From the NCBI GenBank assembly GCA_017940465.1, contig JAGAYN010000023.1:1-64000 (forward strand): a stretch of 64,000 bases of DNA, given 5' to 3'. The notes under the pieces were generated by a model. The model was given only the letters and a program-made list of their open reading frames with translations. It had not been told where the DNA came from and did no database searches. The stretch comes from Bacteroidales bacterium (lineage in GTDB: Bacteria; Bacteroidota; Bacteroidia; Bacteroidales; P3). This document shows positions 42,538-51,087 of this stretch, piece after piece (position 1 is the first letter of the stretch; every line of letters begins with the position of its first letter). Made by a program: the position numbers and the translations under genes.

Positions 42538-42568
42538 CAAATATAAAGACTTTTTTTCATATAGCAAA
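42538..42568 (-). promoter_or_regulatory. Promoter of the small structured-leader gene
   Basis: On the minus strand: TTTG (42568-42565), 19-base spacer, TATATTTG (42545-42538). This is a near-perfect Bacteroidota promoter, placing the start about 42532-42534. Confidence 0.7.
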
Positions 42569-42911
42569 CAATATCACCGAACAAAATTTCAAAGGACTAC
42601 AGAGCCGGCCGTTTAATGCCGTCACGGCTTTGGGACGCAATATAGCAGGAAAAAAGTTTCGGACAAGGGTTTGGATGAATTTACACGGATAATGTCTAAG
42701 CGTTTGGTAATCAATAGGCTTTAAATAAAATGTGCAAAAAATATTTTGACACTTTTTGTAATCTCTTGGCTTTCCGCGCCCTCTTTGCCTGACGGGGGTA
42801 AGTTCCAATAAGAAACGCAACTTTTTGAGAGAAAAAAAGGCTGGAAAAGGAGTTTTTTCCGGCAAAGGAAGAGGAAAAATCCTCTCCCCCTGCGCAGATG
42901 GAAAAAAGTTT
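42569..42911. other. Low-GC spacer with no credible gene
   Basis: Stop codons are frequent, and the only long frame (minus strand) reads low-complexity sequence. It contains a small hairpin AGAGGA-AAAA-TCCTCT (42870-42885) and T/A runs. It ends with the left copy of the 8-bp target duplication of the ISL3 element (42904-42911). Confidence 0.5.
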
Positions 42912-44202
42912 GGTTCATCCGCTAAATGGATAGGTGGCATCGTGTAGCGAGAGAAGTTTGAGTTTGAAGAAGTCCAAGTCTCTGTAGCCGTAGGCCTGGC
43001 GTTTCATTGTTTTGATTTTGTTGTTGATGCCTTCGAGTTTTCCGTTGGAGATCCGGTAGTCGTACCAGGCGAGGATGCCGTCCCTGTGCCTATGGAAAGT
43101 GTCGGCCACTGTTTCCAATGGCTTTAGCCCCGATTCACGGGCCTGCCCGGTCCAGTCGTCCAAGACAAGGGCGGCATCGTGCTTGTCGTCCTGCCACCAG
43201 ACGCGCCGTAGCGATTCCTTGAGGTAGTAGGCAGTGGCGAGGGGACGGTTGATATCCAAGGCCTTGCAGAGGCGTTCCTCTGCTTTCGGGGAGAGGTTGT
43301 CTCCGTTTGCGAGCAGCAGCCACCGCTGGCCTTTGATCAGGCGGCGCTTGCTCTCGTCGGTCTCCCGGTTGTAGGTGTCGCGACGCACCTTGTCCAGTTT
43401 CTCGTTCATCAGCTTGGCGATGTGGAAATGGTCGTAAACCTGCACGGCATCCGGGAGATGTTCCTTGACGGCAGAGATGAAAGCCTCCGAGAGGTCTGAC
43501 GACACGGCCTCGATACGGCATCCCGCACGGTCCAGTCTCGGCCAAAGCCCGTCCAGCGCGTCCGCACCCTTGCCGTTGCCCACATACACTATGCGGCCTG
43601 TATCCAAGTCCACAACGATGGTCATATATATGTGTCCCTTGGCCACTGCAAACTCGTCGATGCCGATGTGCCGCAGGCCGCCGAGGTTGGGTCGGGTGTA
43701 CCTGCGTCCGAGTTCTGCCTTCAATATGTCTTTTACCGTGTCCCACGACATATGCACAAGTCTCGCCACATCCGCAATCGTGCCAATCCTGCACAGGTCC
43801 AGCACGTAGCGTTTCATGCGGTAGGAGTACCGCTCCTTGCCACGGACAAAATGGATGTTCTCCTGCTGCACTGCCCCGCAGTCCTTGCACTCGAGCCTCT
43901 GCACCGTCATCTCCAGGATCACGGGACGGGATCCTATCGGCATACTCCGGAACCGCCTGACTGTGCTGCCGCTCCTGATTACATGACGGCTGCCGCACTT
44001 GGCACAATAAAGTTTGTCATCCCTCGTTCTTATCCCGAGGATAATCTTCCCTCCCTCGTAGCGCACACGGCTGCACTCCTGCTCCCGTATGCCCAGGGCT
44101 TGATATATGAAGCTGGTTTCCATTCCGTACTATATTTCGCATTACAATACGAAATGCCAGCTTCTTTTATTGTATCTCACCTACCCATTTGTCAGAAGAA
44201 CC
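42912..44202 (-). mobile_element. ISL3-family insertion sequence, complete, with 8-bp target duplication
   Basis: 1291 bp. Left end GGTTCATCCGCTAAATGG (then ATAGGT) and right end, read inward, GGTTCTTCTGACAAATGG (then GTAGGT) match at 19 of 24 positions. Both flanks are AAAAGTTT (42904-42911 and 44203-44210), a perfect 8-bp duplication as ISL3 elements make. One transposase gene fills it, and its stop codon lies inside the left repeat. Confidence 0.92.
42915..44123 (-). CDS. ISL3 family transposase
   Basis: 402 residues. The N-terminal zinc finger is CAKCG with LECKDCG, followed by a helix-turn-helix around MSWDTVKDILKAEL. The DDE core has GIDEFAVAKGH, SSDLSEAF and, near the end, KLEGINNKIKTMKRQAYGYRD, with the helical insertion VYDHFHIAKLMN between. 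Intact frame, clean ends and a perfect target duplication suggest recent movement. Confidence 0.93.
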   Translation of the reverse strand: METSFIYQALGIREQECSRVRYEGGKIILGIRTRDDKLYCAKCGSRHVIRSGSTVRRFRSMPIGSRPVILEMTVQRLECKDCGAVQQENIHFVRGKERYSYRMKRYVLDLCRIGTIADVARLVHMSWDTVKDILKAELGRRYTRPNLGGLRHIGIDEFAVAKGHIYMTIVVDLDTGRIVYVGNGKGADALDGLWPRLDRAGCRIEAVSSDLSEAFISAVKEHLPDAVQVYDHFHIAKLMNEKLDKVRRDTYNRETDESKRRLIKGQRWLLLANGDNLSPKAEERLCKALDINRPLATAYYLKESLRRVWWQDDKHDAALVLDDWTGQARESGLKPLETVADTFHRHRDGILAWYDYRISNGKLEGINNKIKTMKRQAYGYRDLDFFKLKLLSLHDATYPFSG

Positions 44203-44219
44203 AAAAGTTTGTACCTTTG
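44188..44219 (+). promoter_or_regulatory. Hybrid promoter made at the ISL3 right end
   Basis: TTTG at 44188-44191 lies in the ISL3 right repeat. After a 20-base spacer comes TACCTTTG at 44212-44219, outside the element. Before insertion the -33 position would have held GC-rich sequence without TTTG. Confidence 0.45.
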
Positions 44220-44244
44220 CGGCCTCCTTCCAAAAAGTAGCAAG

Positions 44245-45114
44245 ATGGCACAACTAAACCAGATGCAATGGTACGCAATTTATCTGTACCTGAAAGAAAT
44301 AATGACGCAGGCTTACATAGCCAGGCAGTTAAATGTCAGTAAATCAACAATCAGCCGCGAGTTGAAAAGGAACGGCAGCAAGCGGGGCTACTCGTGGAAA
44401 CAGGCGCAGGAACTGTGCGACATGAGGAAAGAGAGGCTCCGAGAGCCGCGCAAGATGTGCGGGCAGGTGAAGTGCAGGATAGAGAAATACATGCGCGAAG
44501 AGCAGTTTTCGCCGGAGCAGATTGCGGCGGTCTGCCGCAACGAGGGGTATCTGATGGTCGGCAAGACAAGCATCTACAACTACATCCACAAGGACAAGCG
44601 GGAGGGAGGCGACCTGTGGGAGAACTGCCGCTTCAAGCTCAAGCACCGCAGTAGGCCGGTGGGGAAGTACATCCCCATCAAGAACCGTGTCGGCATAGAG
44701 CAGCGGCCTCCCGAGGCCGACGGCACCCACTTCGGCGACTGGGAACTGGACCTGATGTCCGACTCGGAAGGCAGGAATTTCAAGCTCACGCTCGTCGAGC
44801 GCAGCACGCTCTTCTCCATCATACGCAACCTGCCGAAGGGCAAGGTGGCCGAGGAGGTGGCGAAGGTGGTTGTCGACGCATTGCTTCCTTTCAAGTGCGG
44901 TGGCGGCGTGAAGACCATCACCACCGACAACGGCACCGAGTTCTACGAACACGAGTACATCTCGCGCAGGCTCGGCGCCCAGGTCTATTTCACCAATACC
45001 TACTGCTCCTGGGAAAAGGGCTGTATCGAGAACACCAACATGCTCTATCGGCAGTATCTCCCGAGGGACCCCTCCTTTGCCCTCTGGTCGGACGAGGATC
45101 TGCTCGAACTCTAG
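44245..45114 (+). CDS. IS30 family transposase, frameshifted near the C-terminus
   Basis: 289 residues from ATG 44245. The helix-turn-helix is TQAYIARQLNVSKSTISREL. DDE parts are FGDWELDLM, TDNGTEFYEHEYISRRLGA and WEKGCIENTNMLYRQYLP. The frame stops at 45112-45114 after DEDLLEL. Shifting by one base, the text continues DRRPRKKIGFDLPYRKF to a stop at 45194-45196, the conserved RPRK C-terminus of IS30 enzymes. A single-base change thus cut off the last 25 or so residues, and activity is doubtful. Confidence 0.85.
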   Translation: MAQLNQMQWYAIYLYLKEIMTQAYIARQLNVSKSTISRELKRNGSKRGYSWKQAQELCDMRKERLREPRKMCGQVKCRIEKYMREEQFSPEQIAAVCRNEGYLMVGKTSIYNYIHKDKREGGDLWENCRFKLKHRSRPVGKYIPIKNRVGIEQRPPEADGTHFGDWELDLMSDSEGRNFKLTLVERSTLFSIIRNLPKGKVAEEVAKVVVDALLPFKCGGGVKTITTDNGTEFYEHEYISRRLGAQVYFTNTYCSWEKGCIENTNMLYRQYLPRDPSFALWSDEDLLEL

Positions 45115-45157
45115 CACAAACCAGGACCGCCGTCCGAGAAAAAAGATCGGTTTCGAC

Positions 45158-45187
45158 TTGCCGTATCGCAAATTTTATTTATCTTTG
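45158..45187 (+). promoter_or_regulatory. Promoter for the second capsule gene block
   Basis: TTG at 45158-45160, 19-base spacer, TATCTTTG at 45180-45187, inside the restored IS30 C-terminal coding end. It would make a leader of about 310 bases before the epimerase at 45505. That 308-base gap (45197-45504) holds a tRNA-like segment and no ORF. Confidence 0.6.
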
Positions 45188-45300
45188 CATTCATGAGTTG
45201 CGTTTTGGTCTGGAATCTATCGTAGGGGCAAGGTCATCCTTGACTGCCATAACATCTGTCCGATAGAGGAGAACGTGCATCACATTTAAATCATTGGATT

Positions 45301-45351
45301 TCTAGCAGCACAGGTGGAACGAAAGTCTGCAGTTCGATACTGCCTGCCAGA
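45301..45351 (+). other. tRNA-like minihelix (possible tRNA 3'-half remnant)
   Basis: TCTAGCA (45301-45307) can pair with TGCCAGA (45345-45351) at six of seven positions, like an acceptor stem. Between them GCAG-TTCGATA-CTGC has a seven-base TTCGATA loop like a T-arm. Only 20 bases lie between the 5' strand and this arm, so D and anticodon arms are missing. It may be chance. Confidence 0.3.
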
Positions 45352-45504
45352 ACAATGGCTGTTACGCTTGGACTGACAGAACCAATGGCGACGGCCATTC
45401 AGAAATTGATAATTATCTTTTCGTTTTTCGCTTCGCCCGAAAGGACGAGTGATGCGATAACTTCTTAACTATAAAAAGGATAGAGAGAAAGCAAAACTTT
45501 AATT

Positions 45505-46479
45505 ATGTTATACAAAGAACTACAATTTCCCAAGGGCACGCTGTTCTTGGTCACTGGAGGAGCCGGGTTTATTGGCTCAAATATTTGCGAATCCATATTG
45601 AAGATGGGTTATCGGGTGCGTTGCCTCGATGATCTGAGTACTGGTAAACAGACCAATGTGGATATGTTCCTTGATAATCCTAACTACGAGTTTATCAAGG
45701 GTGACATTAAAGACCCTGATACCTGTATGAAGGCTTGCGAGGGTGTGGATTACGTGCTGAACGAAGCCGCCTGGGGCAGTGTGCCGCGCTCCATTAAGAT
45801 GCCGCTATTCTACTGTGCCAACAATATTCAGGGCACGCTGAATATGATGGAGGCCGCCCGTCAGAACGGTGTGAAGACTTTTGTCTATGCTTCCAGTTCC
45901 AGCGTCTATGGCGACGAGGCGCATCTGCCTAAGCAGGAGGGTGTGGAGGGCAATCTGCTCTCTCCCTATGCGCTCACCAAGCGTTGCGACGAGGAGTGGG
46001 CGAAGCAGTACAGCCGTCACTATGGATTAAAGACTGTTGGATTGCGCTACTTCAATGTTTTCGGTAGGAGACAAGACCCTCACGGGGCATACGCTGCCGT
46101 GATTCCCAAGTTTATCAAGCAGCTGCTGAACGACGAACAGCCCACCATCAATGGTGATGGCAAGCAGAGTCGTGACTTTACCTATATTGAGAATGTGATT
46201 GAGGCCAACCTCAAAGCCTGCCTTGCTCCCGATGAGGCCAGTGGTGAAGCATTCAATGTGGCGTATGGCGGTCGTGAATATCTGATTGACATTTACTATG
46301 AACTGACTAAAGCCCTTGGTAAGAACATAGAGCCTCACTTCGGTCCCGACCGTGCTGGAGACATCAAGCACAGCAATGCAGACATCAGTAAAGCAAAGCG
46401 TTTATTGGGCTATGACCCGCAGTATGACTTTGCCAGAGGTTTAGCGGAAGCGATTGATTGGTACAAAGCAAATCTCTAA
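45505..46479 (+). CDS. UDP-N-acetylglucosamine 4-epimerase (WbpP/TviC-like)
   Basis: 324 residues, an extended SDR with VTGGAGFIGSNICES, NEAAWGSVPRSIKMPL and YALTKRCDE (catalytic Tyr/Lys). RYFNVFGRRQDPHGAYAAVI is the signature of the WbpP/VipB/TviC group, which makes UDP-GalNAc from UDP-GlcNAc. The dehydrogenase that oxidises UDP-GalNAc follows 34 bases later, supporting a GalNAcA pathway as in the Vi antigen. Confidence 0.85.
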   Translation: MLYKELQFPKGTLFLVTGGAGFIGSNICESILKMGYRVRCLDDLSTGKQTNVDMFLDNPNYEFIKGDIKDPDTCMKACEGVDYVLNEAAWGSVPRSIKMPLFYCANNIQGTLNMMEAARQNGVKTFVYASSSSVYGDEAHLPKQEGVEGNLLSPYALTKRCDEEWAKQYSRHYGLKTVGLRYFNVFGRRQDPHGAYAAVIPKFIKQLLNDEQPTINGDGKQSRDFTYIENVIEANLKACLAPDEASGEAFNVAYGGREYLIDIYYELTKALGKNIEPHFGPDRAGDIKHSNADISKAKRLLGYDPQYDFARGLAEAIDWYKANL

Positions 46480-46513
46480 CAGAAAGAATTTAACATATTA
46501 ATATCAAGTAACA

Positions 46514-47782
46514 ATGAAAGAGACAAAGATTTGTGTCATTGGGCTGGGCTACGTGGGACTGCCCCTTGCCCGCCTGTTTTCAACCAAGTACAAGACCGTA
46601 GGTTTCGACATGAACCAGAAGCGTTGCGATGCGCTGATGGCCGGTCATGATGCTACCCTTGAGGTGGCCGACGACATCCTCCAGGATGCCATCAACAACC
46701 ACGGCTTCATCTGCACCAGCGACATTGAAAAGATTCGCGACTGCAACTTCTACGTCGTTGCCGTTCCTACCCCTGTGGATGCTGACAACAATCCAGACCT
46801 GACTCCGCTCGTGGGTGCCAGTACTACCGTCGGTAAGGTCATCAGCAAGGGTGACGTAGTGGTTTATGAGAGCACCGTCTATCCCGGTGTCACCGAGGAC
46901 GAGTGTATTCCTGTCGTGGAGAAGGTAAGCGGCCTGAAGATGAACGTAGACTTCTACGGTGGCTACAGCCCCGAGCGTATCAACCCGGGTGACAAGCAGC
47001 ATACCGTGGAGCATATCAAGAAAGTCACCTCCGGCTCAACCCCCGAGATTGGCAAGTATATCAACGAGGTCTATAGCAGTGTCATCACTGCCGGTACCCA
47101 CCTTGCACCCACCATCAAGGTTGCTGAGGCTGCCAAGGTCATTGAGAACAGCCAGCGTGACATCAACATCGCTTTCGTAAACGAGCTGAGTAAGATCTTC
47201 AACAGGATGGGAATTGATACCCTCGATGTGCTGGAGGCTGCTGGCACCAAATGGAACTTCCTGCCTTTCCGTCCCGGTCTGGTGGGTGGCCACTGCATCG
47301 GTGTTGATCCCTACTATCTGGCACAGTGCGCACAACGTCATGGCTACAACCCTGAGATTATCCTTGCCGGTCGTCGCATGAACGACGGTATGGGCGAGTA
47401 TGTGGCTACCGAGACCATCAAGCTGATGCTCAAGAAAGGCATCCAGGTGCTCAATTCAGAGATTATCATCCTTGGCTTCACCTTCAAGGAGAACTGCCCG
47501 GATGTGCGCAACACCAAGGTTATCGACATCTACAAAGCCCTGAAGGAGTACAACCTCAACATCACCGTCTATGACCCCTGGGCCAATCCTGCCATTGTGG
47601 AACACGAGTACGGCATCAAGGTCGTGAACGAACTGCCTACGCAGAAGTTCGATGCTGCCATTGCAGCTGTGGCTCACAAGAAGTTTGAAGGACTGGATGT
47701 GCCTGCATTGCTGAAGGAGAATCACGTTATCTTCGATGTGAAATGTACCCTCGACCGCAGCATTGTGGACGGAAGACTGTAA
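46514..47782 (+). CDS. UDP-N-acetyl-D-galactosamine dehydrogenase (WbpO/TviB-like)
   Basis: 422 residues. N-terminal NAD motif VIGLGYVGLPLARLFS, PTPVDADNNPDLTPL, ESTVYPGVTE and YSPERINPGDK. The catalytic cysteine lies in GLVGGHCIGVDPYYLA. The nucleotide-sugar dehydrogenase C-terminal domain follows with GFTFKENCPDVRNTKV. It is closer to the WbpO/TviB group (PERINPGD, DPYYL) than to UDP-glucose dehydrogenase, and it sits next to a WbpP-like epimerase. Expected product UDP-GalNAcA, an acidic capsule sugar. Confidence 0.87.
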   Translation: MKETKICVIGLGYVGLPLARLFSTKYKTVGFDMNQKRCDALMAGHDATLEVADDILQDAINNHGFICTSDIEKIRDCNFYVVAVPTPVDADNNPDLTPLVGASTTVGKVISKGDVVVYESTVYPGVTEDECIPVVEKVSGLKMNVDFYGGYSPERINPGDKQHTVEHIKKVTSGSTPEIGKYINEVYSSVITAGTHLAPTIKVAEAAKVIENSQRDINIAFVNELSKIFNRMGIDTLDVLEAAGTKWNFLPFRPGLVGGHCIGVDPYYLAQCAQRHGYNPEIILAGRRMNDGMGEYVATETIKLMLKKGIQVLNSEIIILGFTFKENCPDVRNTKVIDIYKALKEYNLNITVYDPWANPAIVEHEYGIKVVNELPTQKFDAAIAAVAHKKFEGLDVPALLKENHVIFDVKCTLDRSIVDGRL

Positions 47783-47807
47783 ATAAACACGAATTATTTG
47801 AATCAAT

Positions 47808-47869
47808 AACTCTGCGTATTGCGCAAGTCATAGGCATCAAGCGCTTAAGCAAGCGTAGTACGCAGAGTT
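47808..47869 (+). promoter_or_regulatory. Long intergenic hairpin in the capsule operon
   Basis: AACTCTGCGTA (47808-47818) pairs perfectly with TACGCAGAGTT (47859-47869). The 40-base interior contains GCGC and GCTTAAGC palindromic pieces. No T run follows, and the next ATG is 16 bases away. It may attenuate or protect transcript rather than terminate. Confidence 0.55.
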
Positions 47870-47884
47870 TAATCACATACTAAT

Positions 47885-49519
47885 ATGCGACTGAAAACTT
47901 GTATCACCATTGCCTCGCTCTGCGTGCTCTTTACAGCGTGCGGGGTGTCCTGTGCCTATTCTTCCAAGACGAAGCCCAAGCCCGTGAAGGTACAGGTGCG
48001 GGAGCAGGCACCCATCGTGGATATTGGGATGCAACCGCATAAGGAGTATGTTGTGAGGGAGGTGATTGACCTGCAAGGCAAGCAGGTCAATGTGCAGGAG
48101 AATGTAACCATCACCTTCAAGAAAGGTGGTGCTATCGTTAATGGTACGTTGAAGGGCAACGGAAGCAAACTGAACTCCAAGACCGACGAAGTCTTGGGCG
48201 TAAAACTGAAGGGAACGTGGCGGGTAGATAAGATCAGTGACCTTGTGTTCAGCAAGGATTATCTAACGGACACAGACATCATCAACAACCTCAACACCAT
48301 CCAGTCAGATGTGATGGCGAACGAGGTTACCATCAACAGAGACTATCGCATAGCCATTGCCAAGTCGGGTGGAGCGGGACTGCTCCCATCCAGCCACAGC
48401 ACCATACTGCTGAAAGGCACTCTTTCTTTGGAAGGCAATGACTACAAAACATATCAGATTATCGACATCAAGAATAAAGAAGATGTCATCGTTAAGGGTG
48501 GTCGCATCATGGGAGACGTGGGCAAGCACACCTACATTGAAGGAACTACCAGTGAGTGGGGTATGGGAGTTAACATCATGCAGTCCAAGGATGTGACAAT
48601 CTCGGATATGTATATCACCAAATGCACTGGCGATGGCATTTATATCTCCGGAGGAAAGGAACCTTCCGTGGGTATTTACGACAATGCCAGCAAGAACATC
48701 ACGATAAGGAACGTCACCTGTGACGATAATCGCCGCCAGGGGGTGAGTATCATCCACGTGGACGGACTTGTTGTGCGCGACTGCTCGTTTATCAATACGG
48801 GGAAGACGGAGTTTACGGCACCTGGTTCGGGTATAGATATAGAACCAAATGTGTCGAACGGTCGTAATATGTCTGTTCGGAACGTTGTAGTGGATAATTG
48901 CTTGATTAAAAACAATAAAGGCTCATCGATTGCCACAAACAACACATACGAGATGGAGGGACGGAAGAACTATGAGAATAACCTCTTCTCCAACTGCCAG
49001 ACAGACGGTTTGTTGAAAGCTCAGTCGCACGATGTGACTTTCCGTAAATGTTCTTTTAAGGAAGTACGTATTGCCAGTGTGTATGCGCCAACGCACATAA
49101 CCTTTGAAAATTGTATTATATCCGGAGGCTATGGTGTCATTCTTTATGCTCCATCAGAACGAGGTGTTCAGTCGAAAGACCGTCTGCTTGCCCTTGATTT
49201 CAGGGGTTGTACTATCTCAACCGTCGCAGAGGAGACACGGACTAATGCACTGATCAGTTGTTATAAGAGTTATGTCCCCAACTTGGAGTATGTCAATTTT
49301 GAAGATTGTGTGTTCACTATTCCTTCGGGAAAAGCATCCGATTATGGATTGACGGATTATTCATTCAAGGGGAAGTTGAGAATCAGAAAGTCAGAGATTA
49401 ACATGCAAGGGCGAAACCTTGATGCAAATGGAATGGAACTCTACAATAACAAGATAAGATGCCGTAGCACGTCACAGCTCGGTACTCGGGCATCTAATCG
49501 TGTTATTTCAGATAATTAA
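47885..49519 (+). CDS. Beta-helix lipoprotein (pectate-lyase-like fold)
   Basis: 544 residues with lipobox VLFTACG (Cys19). After a linker, VQENVTITFKKGGAIVNGTL begins a right-handed parallel beta-helix with repeated patterns such as KDVTISDMYITKCTGDGIYIS and KNITIRNVTCDDNRRQGVSI. Similar folds occur in polysaccharide lyases, epimerases and tailspike-like proteins; no catalytic set can be assigned. Sitting among synthesis genes, it may cut or modify the polysaccharide during export, like alginate AlgG/AlgL. The lipid anchor points to periplasm or surface. Confidence 0.7.
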   Translation: MRLKTCITIASLCVLFTACGVSCAYSSKTKPKPVKVQVREQAPIVDIGMQPHKEYVVREVIDLQGKQVNVQENVTITFKKGGAIVNGTLKGNGSKLNSKTDEVLGVKLKGTWRVDKISDLVFSKDYLTDTDIINNLNTIQSDVMANEVTINRDYRIAIAKSGGAGLLPSSHSTILLKGTLSLEGNDYKTYQIIDIKNKEDVIVKGGRIMGDVGKHTYIEGTTSEWGMGVNIMQSKDVTISDMYITKCTGDGIYISGGKEPSVGIYDNASKNITIRNVTCDDNRRQGVSIIHVDGLVVRDCSFINTGKTEFTAPGSGIDIEPNVSNGRNMSVRNVVVDNCLIKNNKGSSIATNNTYEMEGRKNYENNLFSNCQTDGLLKAQSHDVTFRKCSFKEVRIASVYAPTHITFENCIISGGYGVILYAPSERGVQSKDRLLALDFRGCTISTVAEETRTNALISCYKSYVPNLEYVNFEDCVFTIPSGKASDYGLTDYSFKGKLRIRKSEINMQGRNLDANGMELYNNKIRCRSTSQLGTRASNRVISDN

Positions 49520-49542
49520 CTGTAAAAAACATTTATTTGCAA

Positions 49543-51087
49543 ATGTCAAATACCTCATCATCAAATAAAACAATTGCTAAGAACAGCATCTTCCTTAGTC
49601 TAAGGATGGTGATAGTTCTTCTTATCTCATTATACACTACGCGGGTAATACTACAAATTTTAGGGGTTGTAGATTATGGTGTGTATAATGTAGTTTGTGG
49701 TTTCGTTGCGATGTTTGGTTTTTTGAACACATCCATGAGCAATGGAATACAGCGGTTTTTTAATTATGAATACGGCAAGAATGGAGAAGATGGTGCTAAC
49801 AAAGTATATTGCACATCCATATATATTCAAGCACTTCTGGCTTTAGTGGTTATTGTCGTTGTTGAGGCATTTGGTTTATGGTATTTGCACAATAAAATGG
49901 TGATACCAGAAGAGCGAATGGTGGCCGCAGAATGGATTTTTCAACTTGCTATTCTTGCTTTTGTGATTAACATCATGCAGGCACCTTTCACGGCTGCGGT
50001 AACTGCGCATGAAAAGTTTGATTTCTATGCTGTAGTCAGTGTGGCCGACGCTTTGCTTAAATTGGGAATAGTATTCCTTATAAAGGTAGTACAATCCGAC
50101 AAACTTATAGTTTATGGCTTCTTTTCTACCGCAGTAGCATTTTTAAATATTTCAATCTATTTTGCTTATTGTAAAAAGTATTTTCGGGAAATTCATTTCA
50201 GGCATGGGTTAGATAAATGCCTCTTTAAAAGAATGTTGGGTTTCTCTGGCTGGAATATATTTGGTTCTTTCTCAAATGTTATGGAGGTGCAAGGAATCAA
50301 CCTCGTTATGAACTTTTTCTATGGACCAGTGGTAAATGCAGCAAGGGGTGTTGCGAACCAGATTAATAGTGGCGTGCAATCATTTGTGGGTAACATCACG
50401 GTACCAGTGCGACCTCAAGTAACACAATCTTATGCAAAAGGTGATATACAAAGGACGATGGGACTAACTTATGGTGTTAGCAAAATGAGTTGTGCAATTG
50501 TTCTACTATTGGCAATACCAGCCTCAATTGAAATAGATTATATATTGAAACTCTGGTTGGGTGATGCCATACCAGAGCACACCGCTACATTCACGATGCT
50601 CATCTTGCTTACTTCGGTGGTCAGTAACCTTAATGCACCAATTTCAAATGTTGTCCATGCTACGGGAATAATGCGAGACTACCAGTTGTTTGCGAGCTTA
50701 ACTCGCTTATGTTCAATACCTCTTGCTTATTTCTTGATAAAATTTTATGATGTACCCGAACTGGGTTTAATGGCTGTTCTTGTTATGTCTACAGCTACTC
50801 ACTTGGTAAGTTTGATAATTGCACGGAAATTAGTTCATTTCTCTTTGCGAGAATATTTTCGAGTTGTGGTATGGCCAACATTATTGATACTGGTAGTAGG
50901 AGTGGCCTTGGTGTATCCACTTCATTATTTATTGCAAGAAGGATGGCTGCGGTTAATCCTGGTTTGCGTTATAAGTTTTGTGGTAATAGGATTGTCTTTT
51001 TTCTACATTGCCTTTAATAAGTCTGAAAGACAGCTTGCTTTACAATTATTGAAACCAATTGTAAATATCTTCAAACGAAACAAATAA
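49543..51087 (+). CDS. Polysaccharide flippase Wzx (MOP superfamily)
   Basis: 514 residues from ATG 49543; a TTG two codons earlier is less likely. About 12-14 membrane helices. N-terminal SIFLSLRMVIVLLISLYTTR, then VDYGVYNVVCGFVAMFGFLN and GIQRFFNYEYGKN are typical of Bacteroidota Wzx proteins, which move lipid-linked repeat units across the inner membrane. GC content is clearly lower than in the flanking sugar genes, a usual sign of exchanged capsule DNA. The stop codon adjoins the next ATG. Confidence 0.88.
   Translation: MSNTSSSNKTIAKNSIFLSLRMVIVLLISLYTTRVILQILGVVDYGVYNVVCGFVAMFGFLNTSMSNGIQRFFNYEYGKNGEDGANKVYCTSIYIQALLALVVIVVVEAFGLWYLHNKMVIPEERMVAAEWIFQLAILAFVINIMQAPFTAAVTAHEKFDFYAVVSVADALLKLGIVFLIKVVQSDKLIVYGFFSTAVAFLNISIYFAYCKKYFREIHFRHGLDKCLFKRMLGFSGWNIFGSFSNVMEVQGINLVMNFFYGPVVNAARGVANQINSGVQSFVGNITVPVRPQVTQSYAKGDIQRTMGLTYGVSKMSCAIVLLLAIPASIEIDYILKLWLGDAIPEHTATFTMLILLTSVVSNLNAPISNVVHATGIMRDYQLFASLTRLCSIPLAYFLIKFYDVPELGLMAVLVMSTATHLVSLIIARKLVHFSLREYFRVVVWPTLLILVVGVALVYPLHYLLQEGWLRLILVCVISFVVIGLSFFYIAFNKSERQLALQLLKPIVNIFKRNK

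Larger units (their letters stand above)
44203..45200 (+). mobile_element. IS30-family element, probably degenerate
   Basis: Region of the IS30 transposase gene. I could not find matching terminal inverted repeats, so the limits are approximate. The left side is the junction with ISL3 and the right side is the end of the restored C-terminal frame at 45196. Confidence 0.5.

Noticed and set aside
42557..42940. 127-codon minus-strand frame left of the ISL3 element
   Set aside because: It crosses the IS boundary and the target duplication, and its sequence is low complexity.
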